The notes beneath the pieces were generated by a model. The model did no database searches and was not told the DNA's origin. It was given only the letters and a program-made list of their open reading frames with translations. Below are positions 60,938 to 64,000 of a DNA stretch of 64,000 nt, one piece after another (position 1 is the first letter of the stretch; each line of letters starts with the position of its first letter). Source of the DNA: Prevotella melaninogenica (GTDB taxonomy: Bacteria > Bacteroidota > Bacteroidia > Bacteroidales > Bacteroidaceae); the NCBI RefSeq assembly GCF_018127965.1, contig NZ_CP072349.1:996001-1060000 (forward strand), written 5' to 3'. A program made the position numbers and the translations under genes.

Positions 60938-62002
60938 ATGGCTTACAAGATTTTAGCTATTAACCCTGGATCAACATCAACTAAGATATCACTTGCCAAT
61001 GATGAGCAGCCTGTCTTCGTTGCTGACATTGCACACTCAAGAAAGGAACTGAGTAAATTCAAACGTATATCCGATCAGTATCATTTCCGCAAACAAGTTG
61101 TTATTGAGGAGTTAAAGAATAGGAATATCCCTTTGGATTTTGATGCCGTCATCGGACGTGGTGGACTTGCAAAACCAGTATCAAGTGGTGTGTTTACAAT
61201 CACTGAACAGATGATAATTGACCAGCAACGAGCTATTCACCAGCATGCTTGTGACCTTGGCTGTATGATTGCTGATGAGATTGCGCGAGAGATTCCAGGA
61301 TGTAAGAGTTTTATTGCAGACCCAGGCGTGGTAGACGAAATGGAACCAGAAGCGCGTTTGTCAGGTTCTCCTCTTATGCCACGTATGTGTATTTGGCACG
61401 CCCTGAACCAAAAAGCTATTGGTAGACGATTTGCCAAAGACATGGGTACAACTTATGAAAAGCTTAACCTAATTATATGTCATTTAGGCGGAGGAATCTC
61501 TATTGCAGCACATTCACAAGGTAGAGCTATTGATGCGAATAACGCATTGGATGGTGAAGGACCATTTTCTCCAGAACGTGCAGGCTCATTACCTGCAGCC
61601 GACTTGATTCATCTTTGCTTCAGTGGGAAATATACTGAGGAACAATTGTTGGAGAAAGTGAGTGGCCAGGCTGGTCTAATTGCTCATCTCGGAACAAATG
61701 ATTTACGAGAGATAACAAATTGGATTAAGGCTGGTGACAAACATGCTGAACTCGTCGTTTCTGCTATGATTTGGCATATTGCAAAGAATATAGCAGCAGA
61801 AAGAGCAGTACTATGTGGCAACATTGATGCAATTCTGCTGACTGGTGGTATGGCAAAGTCAGACTATATTATTGAACGTCTCAAGAAACGTCTCTCCTAT
61901 CTTGCACCGATTCACGTTTATCCGGGTCAAGATGAGATGCAAGCTTTGACAGAGAATGCACTGGCAGTTCTTCGAGGTGAACGCGAAGCAAAGGAGTATT
62001 AA
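60938..62002 (+). CDS. buk: Butyrate kinase
   Basis: 354 aa ASKHA-fold kinase that moves phosphate from butyryl phosphate to ADP. It shows ILAINPGSTSTKISL, GRGG, LICHLGGGISIAAHSQG, DGEGPFSPERAGSLP and ILLTGGMAKSDYI. It follows ptb by 30 bp, giving a butyryl-CoA to butyrate ATP-forming module. Confidence 0.95.
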   Translation: MAYKILAINPGSTSTKISLANDEQPVFVADIAHSRKELSKFKRISDQYHFRKQVVIEELKNRNIPLDFDAVIGRGGLAKPVSSGVFTITEQMIIDQQRAIHQHACDLGCMIADEIAREIPGCKSFIADPGVVDEMEPEARLSGSPLMPRMCIWHALNQKAIGRRFAKDMGTTYEKLNLIICHLGGGISIAAHSQGRAIDANNALDGEGPFSPERAGSLPAADLIHLCFSGKYTEEQLLEKVSGQAGLIAHLGTNDLREITNWIKAGDKHAELVVSAMIWHIAKNIAAERAVLCGNIDAILLTGGMAKSDYIIERLKKRLSYLAPIHVYPGQDEMQALTENALAVLRGEREAKEY

Positions 62003-62067
62003 ACACTCCTACAAGTACAAGAACCCTAAACAATTAATACATAGTTTATAAATCAAAACTAAATCTT

Positions 62068-63207
62068 ATGAAGGTACATGAATACCAAGCAAAGAAATTC
62101 TTTGCAAGTTATGGGCTTCCAGTAGACCGCAATATTATTTGCCGTACTCCTGATGAAGCTGTTGAAGCCTACAAGCAATTAGGTATTGAGAAAGCCGTAG
62201 TGAAAGCTCAGGTTCACACGGGTGGACGTGGTAAGGCTGGTGGCGTGAAACTTGGCTGTAATGAAGCAGAGATTCGTCAGCATGCTGAAGCTATCTTAGG
62301 TATGGACATCAAGGGGTTCATCGTAGACAGAGTACTTGTCAGCGAAGCTGTTGACATCGCTTCAGAGTACTATATGAGTATCCTTGTTGACCGTAAGTCA
62401 AAGTGTCCTATGTTAATGCTGAGCCGTGCAGGTGGTATGGATATCGAGCAGGTAGCAAAGGAGACACCAGAGAAGATTGAGAAGATTGTCATCGACCCAG
62501 TTATCGGAATGAGCGACTATCTCGCACGTGAGGCAGCCTTCAAGCTTTTCAATGACATGGCACAGGTTAAACAGGCTGTACCAATCTTCAAGAATATTTA
62601 TAAACTCTTTACAGAGAAGGATGCCTCATTGGCTGAAATCAACCCATTAGTCATGTTGAAGGATGGTTCTTTGAAGGCCATTGATGCCAAGATGACCTTC
62701 GACGACAATGCCCTTTTCCGTCATCCAGATGTAGCCGAACTTTTTGAACCTACAGAGGAAGAACGCAAGGAGCGTGAAGCTAAAGACAAGGGATTCAGCT
62801 ATGTAAACCTTGGAGGAAGCATCGGCTGCATGGTAAATGGTGCTGGTCTTGCAATGGCAACCATGGATATGATTAAGTTATATGGTGGCGAACCAGCTAA
62901 CTTCCTCGATATTGGTGGTAGTTCTAACCCTGAGAAGATAGTTGAAGCTATGAAACTTCTCTTGAGTGATAAGCATGTAAAGGTAGTATTAATCAATATC
63001 TTCGGTGGTATCACCCGCTGTGATGATGTTGCTAACGGACTCTTGGAAGCATTCAATGTTATTGAAACAGATATTCCTATTGTCATCCGCTTAACAGGAA
63101 CCAACGAGGCTGAAGGTAGAGCCATCCTTGAAGGAACACACTTCACTGTCGGCACAAGTATGGCAGATGCTGGACATAAAGCTGTAGAACTGAGCAAAAA
63201 ACTTTAA
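62068..63207 (+). CDS. sucC: Succinyl-CoA synthetase beta subunit
   Basis: 379 aa ATP-grasp subunit of the enzyme that interconverts succinyl-CoA and succinate with nucleotide triphosphate. It shows MKVHEYQAKKFFASYGLPV, KAQVHTGGRGKAGGVKL, AEINPLVM, and GCMVNGAGLAMATMDMIK with NIFGGITRCD. Followed after 12 bp by sucD. Confidence 0.97.
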   Translation: MKVHEYQAKKFFASYGLPVDRNIICRTPDEAVEAYKQLGIEKAVVKAQVHTGGRGKAGGVKLGCNEAEIRQHAEAILGMDIKGFIVDRVLVSEAVDIASEYYMSILVDRKSKCPMLMLSRAGGMDIEQVAKETPEKIEKIVIDPVIGMSDYLAREAAFKLFNDMAQVKQAVPIFKNIYKLFTEKDASLAEINPLVMLKDGSLKAIDAKMTFDDNALFRHPDVAELFEPTEEERKEREAKDKGFSYVNLGGSIGCMVNGAGLAMATMDMIKLYGGEPANFLDIGGSSNPEKIVEAMKLLLSDKHVKVVLINIFGGITRCDDVANGLLEAFNVIETDIPIVIRLTGTNEAEGRAILEGTHFTVGTSMADAGHKAVELSKKL

Positions 63208-63219
63208 AACACAAGAGTT

Positions 63220-64000
63220 ATGAGTATTCTAATCAATAAAGATACAAAGTTAATCGTACAGGGCATTACTGGTCGTGATGGTAGTTTCCACGCTTCAAAG
63301 ATGAAGGAATATGGCACCAACGTGGTTGGTGGAACATCTCCTGGCAAGGCTGGTCAGGAGGTATGTGGCATCCCTGTATTCAACACAGTTAAAGACGCTG
63401 TTGCAGCAACTGGTGCCAACGCATCTATTATCTTCGTCCCTGCCCCATTCGCAAAAGACGCAATGCTTGAAGCAATTGATGGCGGCGTGAAACTCGTCAT
63501 TTGTATCACTGAAGGCGTGCCAACACTCGATGCAGTTGCAGCACAACGTTACGCTAAGATTAAGGGTGTAAAGGTAATTGGTCCAAACTGTCCAGGACTT
63601 ATTTCTCCAGAAGAGAGTATGGCTGGCATTATGCCAACTAATATCTTCAAGAAGGGACATACGGGTGTTATCAGCCGTAGTGGTACACTGACCTATGAGG
63701 TTGTTTATAACCTCACACAAGCTGGTTTAGGACAATCAACAGCAGTTGGTGTTGGTGGTGACCCAGTCGTTGGACTTTATTTCGAGGAACTTCTCCGTAT
63801 GTTCCAAGATGACCCAGAGACAGATAGTATTGCACTCATTGGAGAGATTGGCGGTGATGCTGAAGAGCGTGCAGCTAAGTTTATCAAAGAGCATGTTACA
63901 AAGCCTGTAGCAGTATTCATCTCTGGTCAGCAAGCTCCTCCAGGCAAACAGATGGGACACGCTGGTGCTATTATCTCAAGTGGCTCTGGTTCTGCAAGCG
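63220..64000 (+). CDS. sucD: Succinyl-CoA synthetase alpha subunit (3' end cut by window)
   Basis: At least 260 aa visible from the ATG at 63220. It begins [20 protein letters not shown] (CoA-binding Rossmann fold), continues [26 protein letters not shown] and GGDPVVG, and reaches the phospho-histidine region [15 protein letters not shown]. The frame is still open at 64000. It works with sucC and lies in the same operon, probably together with ptb-buk. Confidence 0.96.
   Translation, partial: MSILINKDTKLIVQGITGRDGSFHASKMKEYGTNVVGGTSPGKAGQEVCGIPVFNTVKDAVAATGANASIIFVPAPFAKDAMLEAIDGGVKLVICITEGVPTLDAVAAQRYAKIKGVKVIGPNCPGLISPEESMAGIMPTNIFKKGHTGVISRSGTLTYEVVYNLTQAGLGQSTAVGVGGDPVVGLYFEELLRMFQDDPETDSIALIGEIGGDAEERAAKFIKEHVTKPVAVFISGQQAPPGKQMGHAGAIISSGSGSAS

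Overview
The window looks like a chromosomal segment of an oral-type Prevotella (Bacteroidota). The evidence is the low GC content, the many promoter boxes of the Bacteroidota form TAnnTTTG (often with a TTG/TTTG about 19-20 bp upstream), a type IX secretion C-terminal domain, a Thi4-type thiamine pathway, cydAB with its DUF4492 partner, nrfA with split ResB/CcsA, and IS66/IS30 insertion sequences of Bacteroidota type. The species is not determined; the P. melaninogenica group is my guess.

Layout. 1-3.7 kb: end of nrfA (ammonia-forming nitrite reductase) followed by resB-ccsA (cytochrome c maturation). 3.8-9 kb: pncB, a MATE exporter, a small outer-membrane barrel and a D-lactate-type dehydrogenase. 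9.5-15 kb: an orphan gene and a complete thiamine operon (thiD-thiE-thiC-thi4-thiE2) behind a TPP riboswitch with a visible terminator. 15.3-18 kb: two DMT transporters and an SDR. 18.5-24.1 kb: an exporter operon (TolC, HlyD and two ABC-2 permeases, no ATPase). 24.3-27.3 kb: DUF4492-cydA-cydB. 27.8-34.8 kb: a lipoprotein, a small membrane protein, topB, lutABC and eno. 36-39.7 kb: a DIP1984-type gene, a DUF2130 gene and L-serine dehydratase. 40.2-42 kb: a scrap-heap of repeats, an internally deleted IS30 and tRNA-Phe. 42.5-50.4 kb: a two-domain sialate O-acetylesterase, a serine-type sulfatase, a phosphoethanolamine transferase and an alanine/sodium symporter. 51-54.6 kb: tRNA-Lys, a T9SS cargo protein and an IS66 element. 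55-60 kb: a nucleotidyltransferase-like gene, a CapD/WbpM-type nucleotide-sugar enzyme and a MORN protein. 60-64 kb: ptb-buk and sucCD (sucD runs off the end).

Metabolically this is an anaerobe that can respire nitrite to ammonia, scavenges oxygen with cytochrome bd, makes thiamine by an iron/sulfide-dependent route, can oxidise lactate, makes ATP from acyl-CoA through acyl-phosphate and succinyl-CoA, and trims host glycans (sialate esters, sulfate).

Two things stand out beyond the genes. First, the intergenic space carries three distinct repeat families: five copies of about 200 bp elements folding into one long hairpin; five copies of a 100-130 bp GCTTAATTGG element; and five arrays of 11-bp palindromes phased at exactly 22 bp. 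Second, eight conserved genes and one IS66 transposase are broken by single-base deletions, most of them in homopolymers (ten sites in all, two in one gene). So many identical lesions look more like a sequencing or assembly artefact than natural gene decay. Corrected gene spans are given here.
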